Below are positions 27,668-37,069 of a stretch of DNA of 64,000 bases, piece after piece. A program made the position numbers and the translations under genes. The stretch's first letter is position 1; every line of letters starts with the position of its first letter. The stretch comes from Vibrio tapetis subsp. tapetis (GTDB taxonomy: Bacteria; Pseudomonadota; Gammaproteobacteria; Enterobacterales; Vibrionaceae): assembly GCF_900233005.1 (NCBI RefSeq), contig NZ_LT960612.1:620001-684000 (forward strand), given 5' to 3'. Under the pieces are notes generated by a model. It did not search any database, was not told where the DNA came from, and saw only the letters and a list, made by a program, of their open reading frames with translations.

Positions 27668-28546
27668 ATGAGAATTAGTTTTATCGGGCTTGGAGTGATG
27701 GGCTTTCCTATGGCCGGGCACCTGCAACATACTGGCTTTGATGTCACGGTATACAATCGCACTACGGCAAAATCATTACTTTGGGTTGAGCGTTACCATG
27801 GCAAAATGGCCGACTCTGTTGCTGAGTGTGTTCAAGATGCCGATGTAGTGTGTGTTTGTGTCGGTAATGATGATGACGTTCGTGCCATGACGGTTAAAGA
27901 TGACGGTGCCATCGCTGCAATGAAAGCTGGCGCTATCCTTGTTGATCACACCACCACTTCTGCAGAATTGGCTGAAGAACTCGCTCAAGCGGCGCAGGCT
28001 TCTAATATTCGCTTTATGGATGCCCCGGTTTCTGGTGGTCAACCTGGCGCTGAGAACGGCAAGCTGACGGTGATGTGTGGTGGCAGCAACGATCTGTTCG
28101 AAACCCTGCAGCCTGTCTTTGCCTCTTATGCTCAATCTTCTGTTCTGATGGGAGAGAACGGTCAAGGTCAGCGAGCCAAAATGGTCAATCAAATTTGTAT
28201 TGCAGGCGTTCTTAATGGTTTGTCTGAGGGGTTATTACTTGCTGAAAAATCAGGCTTGGATATCTCAACATTAGTTGATTGCCTTAAAAATGGCGCAGCA
28301 GGTTCATGGCAAATGGAAAACCGTGCAGTGACAATGTCACAAGGTAAGTTTGATTTTGGTTTTGCCATTGACTGGATGATCAAAGATTTAGGTTTCTGTT
28401 TACAAGAAGCACAAAATCAAGGCATCAAATTACCTCTTACTGATAAGACGATGACAGCATATCAGGAATTGGCGAGCCAAGGTCTGAACCGGATGGATAC
28501 TTCTGTTATTATCAAGGCAGTACAAAAGGAAGCGGAATCGAATTAA
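27668..28546 (+). CDS. NAD(P)-dependent 3-hydroxyisobutyrate-dehydrogenase-type oxidoreductase
   Basis: A 292-residue beta-hydroxyacid dehydrogenase. The Rossmann motif ISFIGLGVMGFPMAGHL is at the N-terminus, the substrate loop MDAPVSGGQPGAENGKL follows, and the catalytic lysine lies in GQRAKMVNQICIAG. The family covers 3-hydroxyisobutyrate, tartronate-semialdehyde and succinic-semialdehyde reductases; the sequence does not choose between them. It stands alone. Its ATG at 27668 is preceded by GGGAG. Confidence 0.9.
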   Translation: MRISFIGLGVMGFPMAGHLQHTGFDVTVYNRTTAKSLLWVERYHGKMADSVAECVQDADVVCVCVGNDDDVRAMTVKDDGAIAAMKAGAILVDHTTTSAELAEELAQAAQASNIRFMDAPVSGGQPGAENGKLTVMCGGSNDLFETLQPVFASYAQSSVLMGENGQGQRAKMVNQICIAGVLNGLSEGLLLAEKSGLDISTLVDCLKNGAAGSWQMENRAVTMSQGKFDFGFAIDWMIKDLGFCLQEAQNQGIKLPLTDKTMTAYQELASQGLNRMDTSVIIKAVQKEAESN

Positions 28547-28563
28547 GTTCATGGCTGAATGGC

Positions 28564-28576
28564 TTTACAGTGTAAA
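28564..28576. other. parS2: parS2 partition site
   Basis: TTTACAGTGTAAA, a perfect ParB2 palindrome in the gap between the dehydrogenase and the diguanylate cyclase. It extends the partition-site domain to the rctB side of the origin. Confidence 0.8.
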
Positions 28577-28753
28577 TTGTTGAGTTTTTTGTGTTTCCGG
28601 ATTAAATTTAATGAAGGTTTAACAGGTGCAGTAAGAGTCGAATACTGCGCTTTGAGTTTGATGGTTAGATATTTCCTTTGTTTAGCGAGAAACATAGGCC
28701 GTCTTCAGCTAATCTTATGAAAAGAATGATCTCGCCAACTGCAGTGAGTGTAT

Positions 28754-29752
28754 ATGAGTAAAAAAGAATTTCAGAAGGCTACCGAAAATCTGCGCAAAGC
28801 GGTGCCATTGATGATTAAAAATCAGGTGGCCACGACTCCGAGTAACTATGCGTTGTGGTACACATACGTTGACAACGCATTACCGGAGCTAAATAAAGAG
28901 CTTGATCAGGTCGTTGATGAGCACGGAATTTGTCCACCAGCTAAAGGTGAAGCCTTATACCGTGAATATGTGGCTAACAAGACGGAATCAGATGTTCAAC
29001 AACTTCGTCAAAGCCTAGAGCGCATGCTGACCGAAGTGTCTCATTCTATGAATGATACATTGGTAAACACCAACAATTTCCAGCAAAAGATTGATAAAAG
29101 CTTTAGTAGCTTAGAGCGAGTAGAAGATGAAGTGATGGGGTTAGTTCGTAACTTGATGCTTGAATCACAAGACATTCGTCATACAACCCAGTTTTTGAAT
29201 AGTCAGTTGAGTGTGGCGAGTGGTGAAATAGAGCAATTAAAAGAACAGTTAACTCAGTTCCAACAAGATGCGCTATTTGATGGCCTTTCTAATTTACTCA
29301 ATCGCCGCGCATTTGACCGAAATCTTTCGGCTTATTGTTTGGGCGATACGCCATTTAGCTTAGTTATTCTAGACATCGATCACTTCAAAAATTATAACGA
29401 CCAGTTTGGCCATCTTTTTGGGGATTCAGTAATAAAATCACTTGCGAAGAGGTTACAAGCAAGTTGTCGCGATGGCATTTCTGCGTACCGATTCGGTGGT
29501 GAAGAGTTTGCTTTCATTGTGCCAAATAAGAATTTGAGGCTGTCAATTCGATTTGCTGAGTCAGTACGTACCGCGTTGGAGAAACTCACTATCCGCGATC
29601 GTCGTAGCGGCAAGCAAGTTGATAGTATTACCGCTTCATTTGGTGTGGCGGAATTCAAAACCGGTGAGCAGGGCAAAGATATTGTCGATAAAGCCGATAT
29701 CCAGTTGTACGAAGCAAAACGTCTGGGAAGAAACCGAGTGATGCCTATTTAG
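28754..29752 (+). CDS. diguanylate cyclase with N-terminal coiled-coil domain
   Basis: A 332-residue soluble GGDEF protein. The N-terminal 160 residues are helical and coiled-coil forming, without membrane segments. The GGDEF domain starts DALFDGLSNLLNRRAFDRNL; the metal-site FSLVILDIDHFKNYND and the active-site RFGGEEF are intact, so it should make cyclic-di-GMP. The RxxD inhibitory site is not kept (RDGI at the equivalent place). Start taken at the ATG at 28754; a GTG two codons earlier is also in frame. Confidence 0.88.
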   Translation: MSKKEFQKATENLRKAVPLMIKNQVATTPSNYALWYTYVDNALPELNKELDQVVDEHGICPPAKGEALYREYVANKTESDVQQLRQSLERMLTEVSHSMNDTLVNTNNFQQKIDKSFSSLERVEDEVMGLVRNLMLESQDIRHTTQFLNSQLSVASGEIEQLKEQLTQFQQDALFDGLSNLLNRRAFDRNLSAYCLGDTPFSLVILDIDHFKNYNDQFGHLFGDSVIKSLAKRLQASCRDGISAYRFGGEEFAFIVPNKNLRLSIRFAESVRTALEKLTIRDRRSGKQVDSITASFGVAEFKTGEQGKDIVDKADIQLYEAKRLGRNRVMPI

Positions 29753-29780
29753 GGTTGGAACGACAAAATACCGGTTCAAT

Positions 29781-29816
29781 AAAAAGGCTCAAACAATACG
29801 TTGTTTGAGCCTTTTT
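29781..29816. terminator. bidirectional terminator
   Basis: AAAAAGGCTCAAACAA, loop TACG, TTGTTTGAGCCTTTTT: a 16-bp perfect stem with A/T runs on both sides, between the convergent diguanylate cyclase and ABC transporter genes. Confidence 0.95.
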
Positions 29817-29839
29817 AGATCTTAGTTAAATTAATTTTG

Positions 29840-29865
29840 TTAGCAGTTAGCAGTTAGCAGTTAGC
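29840..29865. repeat. 7-bp tandem repeat starting at a stop codon
   Basis: Three exact TTAGCAG units (29840-29860) and a partial fourth whose first three bases are the stop codon of the ABC transporter gene (29861-29863, minus strand). Read on minus the repeat unit is CTGCTAA. Confidence 0.9.
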
Positions 29866-31723
29866 TGTCTGAACTTTCTGGCTCTTGCTCAGATTCTTTA
29901 CCAATGAATCCACCTGTTTGGTGTGCCCACAGTTGCGCGTAAATGCCTCCAGATTGAATAAGCTCTTGGTGGGTGCCTTGCTCAACCACATTGCCTTTAT
30001 CAAGTACGATAAGACGATCCATTGCAGCAATGGTGGATAAACGGTGAGCAATGGCGATAACGGTTTTGCCTTGCATCAATTCGTTTAAGCTCTCCTGAAT
30101 GGCCGCTTCGACTTCTGAATCTAGCGCGGAAGTCGCTTCATCTAATATCAATAAAGGGGCATTCTTGAGTAATACTCGAGAAATTGCGATACGCTGACGT
30201 TGACCCCCAGAGAGCTTAACGCCTCGTTCACCGACTTGAGCGTCATAACCCACATTACCGAATGGGTCGGTTAAGGTTTCGATGAACTCGTGGGCGTGAG
30301 CTTGTTGCGTGGCTTTAATCAGCGCCTCTTCACCGGCATCTGGCTTACCATACAAGATATTGTCACGAATCGAGCGATGCAACAGGGAAGTATCTTGGGT
30401 TACCATGCCAATTTTGCTGCGCAAAGAGTCCTGAGTGACTTCTGAGATGTTTTGTCCATCGATTCGAATCGCGCCTTTTTCTACATCGTGAAAACGCAAT
30501 AAAAGGTTAACCAGTGTTGACTTGCCAGCACCAGAACGCCCGACTAAACCGACTTTTTCACCAGGTTTGATGTGTAGGTTAAGGTTGTTCAATACGCCTT
30601 TATTATCTTCACCATAGTTAAAGCTAACGTCATCAAAATGAATGCCGCCTTTTTCTACTTTAATATCTTTAGCATTGGGCTTGTCTTCGATACTGACGGG
30701 TTTTGATAGGGTCGATATCCCATCAACGACGGTGCCCATGTTTTCGAATAATGCACCGACCTCCCACATGATCCACATTGACATGCCGTTAATACGCAAT
30801 GCCAAGCTGATCGCAAGGGCAATAGCACCAATGGTAATGGCGCTTTCTGTCCAGAGATAAATAGACATGGCTGCAACGCTGAATACCAATATGTAGTTGG
30901 CAATTTCAACGCACACATCAAAGCCTGTTACCAGGCGCATCTGGCGTTTAACGGTATCTAGGAACTCTTCCATGCCTTCTTCGGCATATTCAAGCTCTCG
31001 TTGGCTGTGGGAGAACAGCTTTACCGTTGAGATGTTGGTGTAGCTATCAACGATACGGCCTGTCATGGTCGAGCGGGCATCAGCCTGTAGTGAAGCGACT
31101 TTCTTCAATTTCGGCACGAAGTAGACTTGAATGCCAATATAAGCGAACAACCAGACCATTAATGGGATCATGAGTCGGATGTCTGCTTGAGCAAGAATCA
31201 CCAGCATGGAGGTGAAGTAAACCGAGACGTAAACAAATACATCGAACGTTTTCATCACCGTCTCACGAACGGCCAGCGAGGTTTGCATCACTTTTGTCGC
31301 GATTCGGCCGGCGAAGTCGTCTTGATAGAACGACACACTTTGTTTGAGTAAGTATCGATGAGCTAACCAACGGATAGACATTGGGTAGTTGCCAAGTAGA
31401 GTTTGGTGAACAGTGAGTGAATAAATGGTTACCAAAATTGGCATGACAACAAGGAGCAACACACCCACGCCAATAAGGGTTGTGCTGTTTTCTTGCCAAA
31501 ACGTCTCGGGATTACTGGTGCTTAGCCAGTCGACCAATTGACCCATGAAGCCAAATAATGAGACTTCGATGATGGCAACAGTCGTACTCAATAGAGCCAT
31601 GGCCAATAATGGTTTTTCAAAGCCACGTGTGTAATGGCGACAAAATGCCAATATGCCTTTTGGCGGTTGTTCGGGATCTTCTTTGGGGAAAGCTTGGGTA
31701 AAGCTTTCGAATTTTTTGAACAT
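29861..31723 (-). CDS. ABC transporter, fused permease/ATPase (exporter half)
   Basis: A 620-residue exporter half-transporter of the MsbA/lipid A-multidrug type. The first 330 residues carry six membrane segments (hydrophobic clusters near 38-60, 83-105, 165-185, 190-210, 275-295 and 300-320). The ATPase has Walker A VGRSGAGKSTLV, Q loop VTQDTSLLH, signature KLSGGQRQRIA, Walker B LLILDEATSALD and switch H in IAHRLST. Such proteins work as homodimers or heterodimers. No partner or ligand gene is adjacent, so substrate is unknown. The stop lies in a 7-bp tandem repeat. Confidence 0.9.
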   Translation of the reverse strand: MFKKFESFTQAFPKEDPEQPPKGILAFCRHYTRGFEKPLLAMALLSTTVAIIEVSLFGFMGQLVDWLSTSNPETFWQENSTTLIGVGVLLLVVMPILVTIYSLTVHQTLLGNYPMSIRWLAHRYLLKQSVSFYQDDFAGRIATKVMQTSLAVRETVMKTFDVFVYVSVYFTSMLVILAQADIRLMIPLMVWLFAYIGIQVYFVPKLKKVASLQADARSTMTGRIVDSYTNISTVKLFSHSQRELEYAEEGMEEFLDTVKRQMRLVTGFDVCVEIANYILVFSVAAMSIYLWTESAITIGAIALAISLALRINGMSMWIMWEVGALFENMGTVVDGISTLSKPVSIEDKPNAKDIKVEKGGIHFDDVSFNYGEDNKGVLNNLNLHIKPGEKVGLVGRSGAGKSTLVNLLLRFHDVEKGAIRIDGQNISEVTQDSLRSKIGMVTQDTSLLHRSIRDNILYGKPDAGEEALIKATQQAHAHEFIETLTDPFGNVGYDAQVGERGVKLSGGQRQRIAISRVLLKNAPLLILDEATSALDSEVEAAIQESLNELMQGKTVIAIAHRLSTIAAMDRLIVLDKGNVVEQGTHQELIQSGGIYAQLWAHQTGGFIGKESEQEPESSDS

Positions 31724-32066
31724 ATAGTGATTCCTAGCATTGAACCTTAATCATGTGTGACAGAGGTAAATTGAATATAATCGTTAGAATTATTATTGAT
31801 GGGAAAAGAAGCAGCCTGCTTAAGGTTTAGCCTACCGCAAAGTTGGTAATTTGTAACGAAATTAGGTGTCGGGTCAATCTTATTTTTTGTAATGAACAGT
31901 CTTGGGAATGGGTTAATCATAATATAACAGGCTTTTTTACGGTTATTGATATTTTTGACAGCAATTATTCCCAAAATTGAGCCTGAAATAACTAAACTTC
32001 AGGAAATATCTTTGTAACATTGTGATTACAATTGAGCTTTCTTGCTCATCACTCTATGGATATTCT
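31724..32066. other. intergenic region between ABC gene and ctlX
   Basis: A 340-base divergent spacer that must hold both promoters. I see no palindrome or recognisable operator. The start of the plus-strand gene was placed at 32067 rather than at a GTG at 32022. Confidence 0.5.
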
Positions 32067-33053
32067 ATGTTGCAGTCCTACTCTGAAATGCTAAACCCAA
32101 TTCATGAGGCGTCCACTCAACACACGGCTAACGCTGTTGTTATGGTGCCACCCAAAGAGTTTGCTTTTAATGCTCAAACGGCGCAGGACAATGAGTTTCA
32201 GCATAGCTTGAGATTGACCCCGGCGAAGGTTCGTGAACAGGCTCTGAGCGAATATGGCCAAATGGTCGATCAGTTACGTCGAGAGGGCGTGCAGGTGATA
32301 GAACTTGATTACCCTGTGTCTTCCATTAGTACGCCTGACGCTGTATTTCCTAATAATTGGTTTTCCACCACGCCTCAAGGAGAGATATATACTTTTCCTA
32401 TGGCGTGCGCAAACCGTCGACATGAAGTTCGTGTCGAGTCATTAACACAAGTATTACTGGAATCGGGACGTGTGGTTAAAGATCACCACGATTTAACTCA
32501 GATAAACGATAAAGACGCATTTTTGGAAAGCACAGGGGTGATGGTAAAAGATCATCACAATAAAACGATTTACGCGGCTTTGTCTGCACGGTGCGATCGC
32601 TCAATGCTCGAAGAGTATGCTGAACGGTTAGGTTATGATCGTGTGATTAGTTTTCAAACTCAATTGCCTTCTGGGCAACCGGTTTACCATACGAATGTCA
32701 TGATGGCGGTAGGGGAGTCCTTTTGCGTTATATGTGATGAAGTGATCCCAGAATTTGAACGTCGCTTTGTATTACGTTCACTTGCTAAAGATAAGCAAGT
32801 GATATCCATTAGCTATCAGCAAATGCTTAATTTTTGCGGCAATATCTTACAATTAGAAACGGTGAATGGAAATAAGGTGATCGCGATGTCATCTTCGGCC
32901 TTCAATCACTTTTCCAAGGCACAAAAAAAGCAACTGGCGGGTCATGGCAAGTTGCTTCCTTTTGATGTTAACACCATCGAGCAGATTGGCGGAGGCAGTG
33001 TACGTTGTATGCTAGGTGAGGTCTTTTTGCCTGTACGTACCCCGAATCTTTAG
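32067..33053 (+). CDS. ctlX: amidinotransferase-superfamily hydrolase (CtlX type)
   Basis: A 328-residue guanidino-group-modifying enzyme. It has the pentein-fold signatures: VMVPPKEFAFN near the N-terminus, DAVFPNNWFST, the YHTNVMMAVG histidine motif and the late GGGSVRCMLGEVFLP cysteine motif. In related proteins (CtlX, citrulline utilisation hydrolase) this geometry hydrolyses citrulline or arginine-like substrates; the substrate here is inferred from family only. The ATG at 32067 is preceded by GGA. Convergent with the next gene. Confidence 0.8.
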   Translation: MLQSYSEMLNPIHEASTQHTANAVVMVPPKEFAFNAQTAQDNEFQHSLRLTPAKVREQALSEYGQMVDQLRREGVQVIELDYPVSSISTPDAVFPNNWFSTTPQGEIYTFPMACANRRHEVRVESLTQVLLESGRVVKDHHDLTQINDKDAFLESTGVMVKDHHNKTIYAALSARCDRSMLEEYAERLGYDRVISFQTQLPSGQPVYHTNVMMAVGESFCVICDEVIPEFERRFVLRSLAKDKQVISISYQQMLNFCGNILQLETVNGNKVIAMSSSAFNHFSKAQKKQLAGHGKLLPFDVNTIEQIGGGSVRCMLGEVFLPVRTPNL

Positions 33054-33102
33054 CCTTTGCTTGTTCTTGGTTTTTAAATGCTCTAGTTTTTAAAAGCAAT
33101 GG

Positions 33103-34875
33103 TTAGGTCGCATACATGATCACCTGATTGCGGCCATTTTGCTTTGCTTTATCCAGTGCAAAATCCGCTCGATTGATGCTAGATTGTTGGCAGTCCGTGA
33201 TGCGGGTTAGTCCAACACTTAGTGTGATATTGAGCGGTTGATGTTCAAAGCTGTAATCATGCTGGCTTATTGTGTCACGTAGGGCTTCTAGGTATGCATA
33301 GGCTTCTTTGTTATTGCTAGCATTAAACAAGATGCAAAACTCCCCTCCACTTAATCGTGCAATACTCTTTACAGTCGGCTTTGGAAATAGAGCTTGTAAT
33401 TGTTTTGCCGTTTCTACAATGGTGTGATCGCCATGGAAATGCCCCAAGCACTGGTTGATGCTTTTTAGCTCATCTATGTCGATAAACGCCAGATAGCCTT
33501 GCCCTTTCTTAATGACACGTTCGAGACTTTTTGCGAATAAAAATTTGTTATCCAGCTGCGTCATTGGATCTTTGAACGTTGCTTTCTCTTTTAATAACAA
33601 GTTACACAATGCGTTTTCTGCCGCTCCTTGGATAATGCTGAGGATAGTACGGTGAGTGGGCAGGGAAGCGTGCATATAAATAACGCCAAGCAGTTCCTGG
33701 TGGTAAAAAAGAGGCACTCGATAATGACGAGACTGGAAACGCAGTCGCTTTGCAAGATCGTCTCGATTATTGCCTGAATAGTAGTGGATTGCATTATCAG
33801 AAATGCTGTCAGAAAAGCGTTTATCTTCCATTATTGCAGTGAGTTCGCCGTGATAATCGACAGTGAAAAAAGTATGGTTTTCTCGTTCGAATAGACATAA
33901 CTGTACGCCTTTATGACAGCAAAAACGCTTGAATATGTGCTTGAGTTGGTTTTTAAATTCAAGCCTGTTAGTGGTATTGCTTAGTGCTTGGAACTCAAGA
34001 TTAAGCTGACGTAACAAGTAATTAATGGCGACAAAAAGCAGAAGCATCACAAATAAAACGGCCGCCGTTAAGCTAAATTGAGCGCTGCTTTTCATGATAT
34101 CGGCACGGTCAGTCCCTGAAACATAGACCCAGCCCAGATTGTTGTTCGAATCAAAAACAGAGAGTTTGAAGTTATCTTTATAATAATACTCGATTAGATC
34201 AGTTTGATTGCCTTCTAGTATTTGCTGTTCAATACCTGATAGGTAAGCAATGGATTTCTTTCCTATCAGTTTTGCATCCGGGTGGTAGATTAAGCGCTGA
34301 GTGTCTTGATCAACAATAAACAGATACCCATCTTGCAAGGTTTTCAGTGATTGGAGGTGTTGGGTGACATACAGGAGGTCAAATTCAATCCACATATTGT
34401 ACAGCAGCTTCGGATTGGAATGGCGGATGGCAAATACCCAGTGACCAGGCTCTTTTTCGTAAACAGTAGACACTTCAAATTCTTGGTTGTGATTGTGGAT
34501 CTTATGCCAAGATAATGATTCCGCCATTTCGCTAGAAATTTCGGTTCCGTGCAACGATGTATAACTGTCTTTAGCTTCCGAATGCAAAATAATATCGGAG
34601 TAGGTCGGGGTTTCGAGCAGAACTTGTTTGACTACATCTTGATAGGCCGAAAAGCCTTTATGAAGCCAAGTTTGTTCAAGAATAAAGAATTTATTGATGG
34701 TTGATTCGATATGAGAATCGATAAGTACTGACGCGGTTCGTAAGTTGGCGTGAGATTGTTTGATGGCGATCTCTTCAGATCGGTTCAGTTGCTGGTAGGC
34801 AAGTAAAACCATATAGCCAATTAAAGTAATGAGTAGCGGGCGTAGAAATTTAATTAAGAATTTAGGTAAGGCCAT
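33103..34875 (-). CDS. Cache-GGDEF membrane protein with degenerate SGGEF site
   Basis: A 590-residue membrane sensor. Transmembrane segments lie at about 11-28 and 272-292, bounding a roughly 240-residue periplasmic dCache-like domain (WIEFDLLYVTQHLQSLKTLQ, DGYLFIVDQDTQRLIYHPD). A GAF-like stretch (about 310-430) precedes the GGDEF domain (DPMTQLDNKFLFAKSLERVI). The active-site loop reads RLSGGEFCIL, so relative to RYGGDEF the first glycine is Ser and the Asp is Gly, and no RxxD is present. Activity is therefore doubtful. A CRP-like site lies upstream. Confidence 0.82.
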   Translation of the reverse strand: MALPKFLIKFLRPLLITLIGYMVLLAYQQLNRSEEIAIKQSHANLRTASVLIDSHIESTINKFFILEQTWLHKGFSAYQDVVKQVLLETPTYSDIILHSEAKDSYTSLHGTEISSEMAESLSWHKIHNHNQEFEVSTVYEKEPGHWVFAIRHSNPKLLYNMWIEFDLLYVTQHLQSLKTLQDGYLFIVDQDTQRLIYHPDAKLIGKKSIAYLSGIEQQILEGNQTDLIEYYYKDNFKLSVFDSNNNLGWVYVSGTDRADIMKSSAQFSLTAAVLFVMLLLFVAINYLLRQLNLEFQALSNTTNRLEFKNQLKHIFKRFCCHKGVQLCLFERENHTFFTVDYHGELTAIMEDKRFSDSISDNAIHYYSGNNRDDLAKRLRFQSRHYRVPLFYHQELLGVIYMHASLPTHRTILSIIQGAAENALCNLLLKEKATFKDPMTQLDNKFLFAKSLERVIKKGQGYLAFIDIDELKSINQCLGHFHGDHTIVETAKQLQALFPKPTVKSIARLSGGEFCILFNASNNKEAYAYLEALRDTISQHDYSFEHQPLNITLSVGLTRITDCQQSSINRADFALDKAKQNGRNQVIMYAT

Positions 34876-34942
34876 GACGTTTATAATATGCAGTTTTAAT
34901 AGTGGGAGGGGGTTCCCATTTTGTCCACATAGTAATCACAAA

Positions 34943-34958
34943 TGTGATGCGCATCAAT
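34943..34958. promoter_or_regulatory. CRP-like site
   Basis: TGTGATGCGCATCAAT resembles the CRP consensus TGTGA-N6-TCACA (8 of 10 defined bases), 68 bases before the Cache-GGDEF gene and also upstream of no other gene on this strand. Confidence 0.35.
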
Positions 34959-35110
34959 GCATATTGCAAGGAAAATAATTAGATGTAAAAATTTATAGTA
35001 AATAGGCGTGAAGTGCTCAATGATTGTACGGTGAATCATATGTTAATGTGCAATATGTAGGCTTGATATTGCATCAAACCTACTAAAGTCAGCCGTATAA
35101 CGTCGTGAGC

Positions 35111-37069
35111 TTATTGATTGGAGCTGAGCAAAATAGTCATCGACATGGGTTCAACGAGTTGCTCACCTTTTACCGCGGCATCATCAGATTTGTGTAACGT
35201 GGTATCGCAAACTAATCGCCATTGCTTGTCTTCCTGAGAGGGGAGTTTATAGCGAGCGGGTACCGTAGACTGATTGATTAAATAGATAAGCTCGTCGCCA
35301 TCCTTACCAATCCCTAGTTGCAAAGAAATAGCGCGTAGTCGGTTCCAGTCGTCATGGCTCATCATTTCGCCATCAGGGCGACGCCAATTTACACGATTGT
35401 CATTGCGGCTTGGCCCACTAAACGCTTTAATAAATGGCAGCATATATTGCTTTCTTGCAGCCACGAGTTCAGCTAACCAATTTTTAAAGTGCTGTTCTGT
35501 GTCGTTTAGATCCCAGTTTAACCAACTGAGTTCGTTGTCTTGGCAATAAGCGTTGTTGTTGCCATTTTGGCTGTGGGACAGTACATCGGCGGTAAGAATA
35601 TGCGGGATACCAAAGCCAAATAATAAGCTGGCCATGAAGTTACGCTTTTGCTTTTCACGAGTCGCTTTGATCAGCATGTTGCTGGTTTCGCCTTCAATAC
35701 CATAGTTGTCTGAGCGGTTGTCACCGTGGCCGTCTCGGTTACCTTCCCCGTTTTTGATGTTGTTCTTGTGCTTATAAGAAACCAAATCCTGTAGGGTGAA
35801 TCCATCGTGGTAAGTAATGTAGTTAACGGTGAGTTTTTCTGGCCAACGACTCGCTGAGTAGATATCACGAGATCCCATGATTCGGGTGGCAAATTCCTTT
35901 AAATAGCCGTGATCGCCACGCCAGAAGCTACGGGTAATGTCTCGGAATTTATCGTTACATTCATTCCAGCCATCAGGAAAGTTACCGACTTGATAGCCAT
36001 TCGGGCCTATATCCCAAGGTTCGGCTATTAGTTTAACTTCTCGTAGAATTGGGTCTTGTCCTACCGCTTGAAAAAAGGAAGCCTGTGCGTTAAAGCTGTC
36101 GTGATTGCGGCCAAGGGTCGCGGCTAAATCAAAACGGAAGCCGTCGATATGAAACTCTTTGACCCAGTAACGCAGAGTATCCATGACGAGATTTAAGGTT
36201 GGCTGGTGGGTTAAATCTAACGTATTGCCACAACCTGTGTAATTTGAAAAATGATGATCGTGGCGAAGGTAGTGTTTGCCATCAAGCACTTTTAGGTTGA
36301 AGACAGGGCCGCCGTCTCCTGATTCAGCCGTATGGTTGTAAACCACATCCATCACGACTTCAACGCCGTTGCGGTGCAGTTCTCTTACGGTGGTTTTTAA
36401 TTCTGTTACCGCATCTTGGTAGGCGTACCTTGGGTCGGGTGCCATAAATACGTAAGGGTTATAGCCCCAATAGTTTACACGTTCTTGTTCAAGGAGATGA
36501 GGCTCATGCATGCAAGCGGTAACGGGCAATAGTTGTACGGTATTCACGCCTTGCTGGTTAAAGAAGCGGATCATCGCAGGGTTAGCAAGGCCTAAATAAC
36601 ACCCCTGTTCGTTTTCGGGTAGTTCTGGGTGTTGCTTGGATACGCCTTTTACATGCGTCTCAAATAAGATGACCTCGTCTATTGGGCGGTTAGGAGATTG
36701 CACCCCTTGCCAATCGAATTCATTATTCACAACAATAGATTTAGCGATTTGCCAGCTTTTGTCTGCAGTAAACGGTGGCTGGTAATGTAGTGGTTTATCC
36801 AGTGCGCGAGCATAAGGGTCAGAAATAAGTAATGACTCATCTTGATGCTCGACAACGTAAGCGTATTTTTGTCCTGCTTGGACATTGGCGACGTAGGTGT
36901 ATTTAATTCCTAGTTTTCCACTGATCAGGTCGAACGTTTCGAATTCTTCGTTGTCTTTAAATAGTACCAGTGAAATTTTTTCGCTATCCGGTGCATGTAT
37001 CGAGAAGTTACATCCACTGTTATCTAAGGTCGCACCTAAAGGGTAAGGGCGTGCTTGATTCGTATCCAT
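35111..37069 (-). CDS. glgX: GlgX, glycogen debranching enzyme
   Basis: A 652-residue GH13 isoamylase-type enzyme that hydrolyses alpha-1,6 branches of limit dextrins. A CBM48-like N-terminal domain (about 1-110) precedes the catalytic barrel: VEVVMDVVYNHTAE (region I), DGFRFDLAATLG with nucleophile Asp (II), LIAEPWDIGP with the acid Glu (III) and NYITYHDGFTL (IV). It is divergent from the LamB-like porin, sharing a 433-base intergenic region with a MalT-box-like pair. Confidence 0.95.
   Translation of the reverse strand: MDTNQARPYPLGATLDNSGCNFSIHAPDSEKISLVLFKDNEEFETFDLISGKLGIKYTYVANVQAGQKYAYVVEHQDESLLISDPYARALDKPLHYQPPFTADKSWQIAKSIVVNNEFDWQGVQSPNRPIDEVILFETHVKGVSKQHPELPENEQGCYLGLANPAMIRFFNQQGVNTVQLLPVTACMHEPHLLEQERVNYWGYNPYVFMAPDPRYAYQDAVTELKTTVRELHRNGVEVVMDVVYNHTAESGDGGPVFNLKVLDGKHYLRHDHHFSNYTGCGNTLDLTHQPTLNLVMDTLRYWVKEFHIDGFRFDLAATLGRNHDSFNAQASFFQAVGQDPILREVKLIAEPWDIGPNGYQVGNFPDGWNECNDKFRDITRSFWRGDHGYLKEFATRIMGSRDIYSASRWPEKLTVNYITYHDGFTLQDLVSYKHKNNIKNGEGNRDGHGDNRSDNYGIEGETSNMLIKATREKQKRNFMASLLFGFGIPHILTADVLSHSQNGNNNAYCQDNELSWLNWDLNDTEQHFKNWLAELVAARKQYMLPFIKAFSGPSRNDNRVNWRRPDGEMMSHDDWNRLRAISLQLGIGKDGDELIYLINQSTVPARYKLPSQEDKQWRLVCDTTLHKSDDAAVKGEQLVEPMSMTILLSSNQ

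Noticed and set aside
28378..28383. Single TGATCA inside the dehydrogenase gene
   Set aside because: Lacks the 12-mer 3' extension and is in coding sequence; likely chance.
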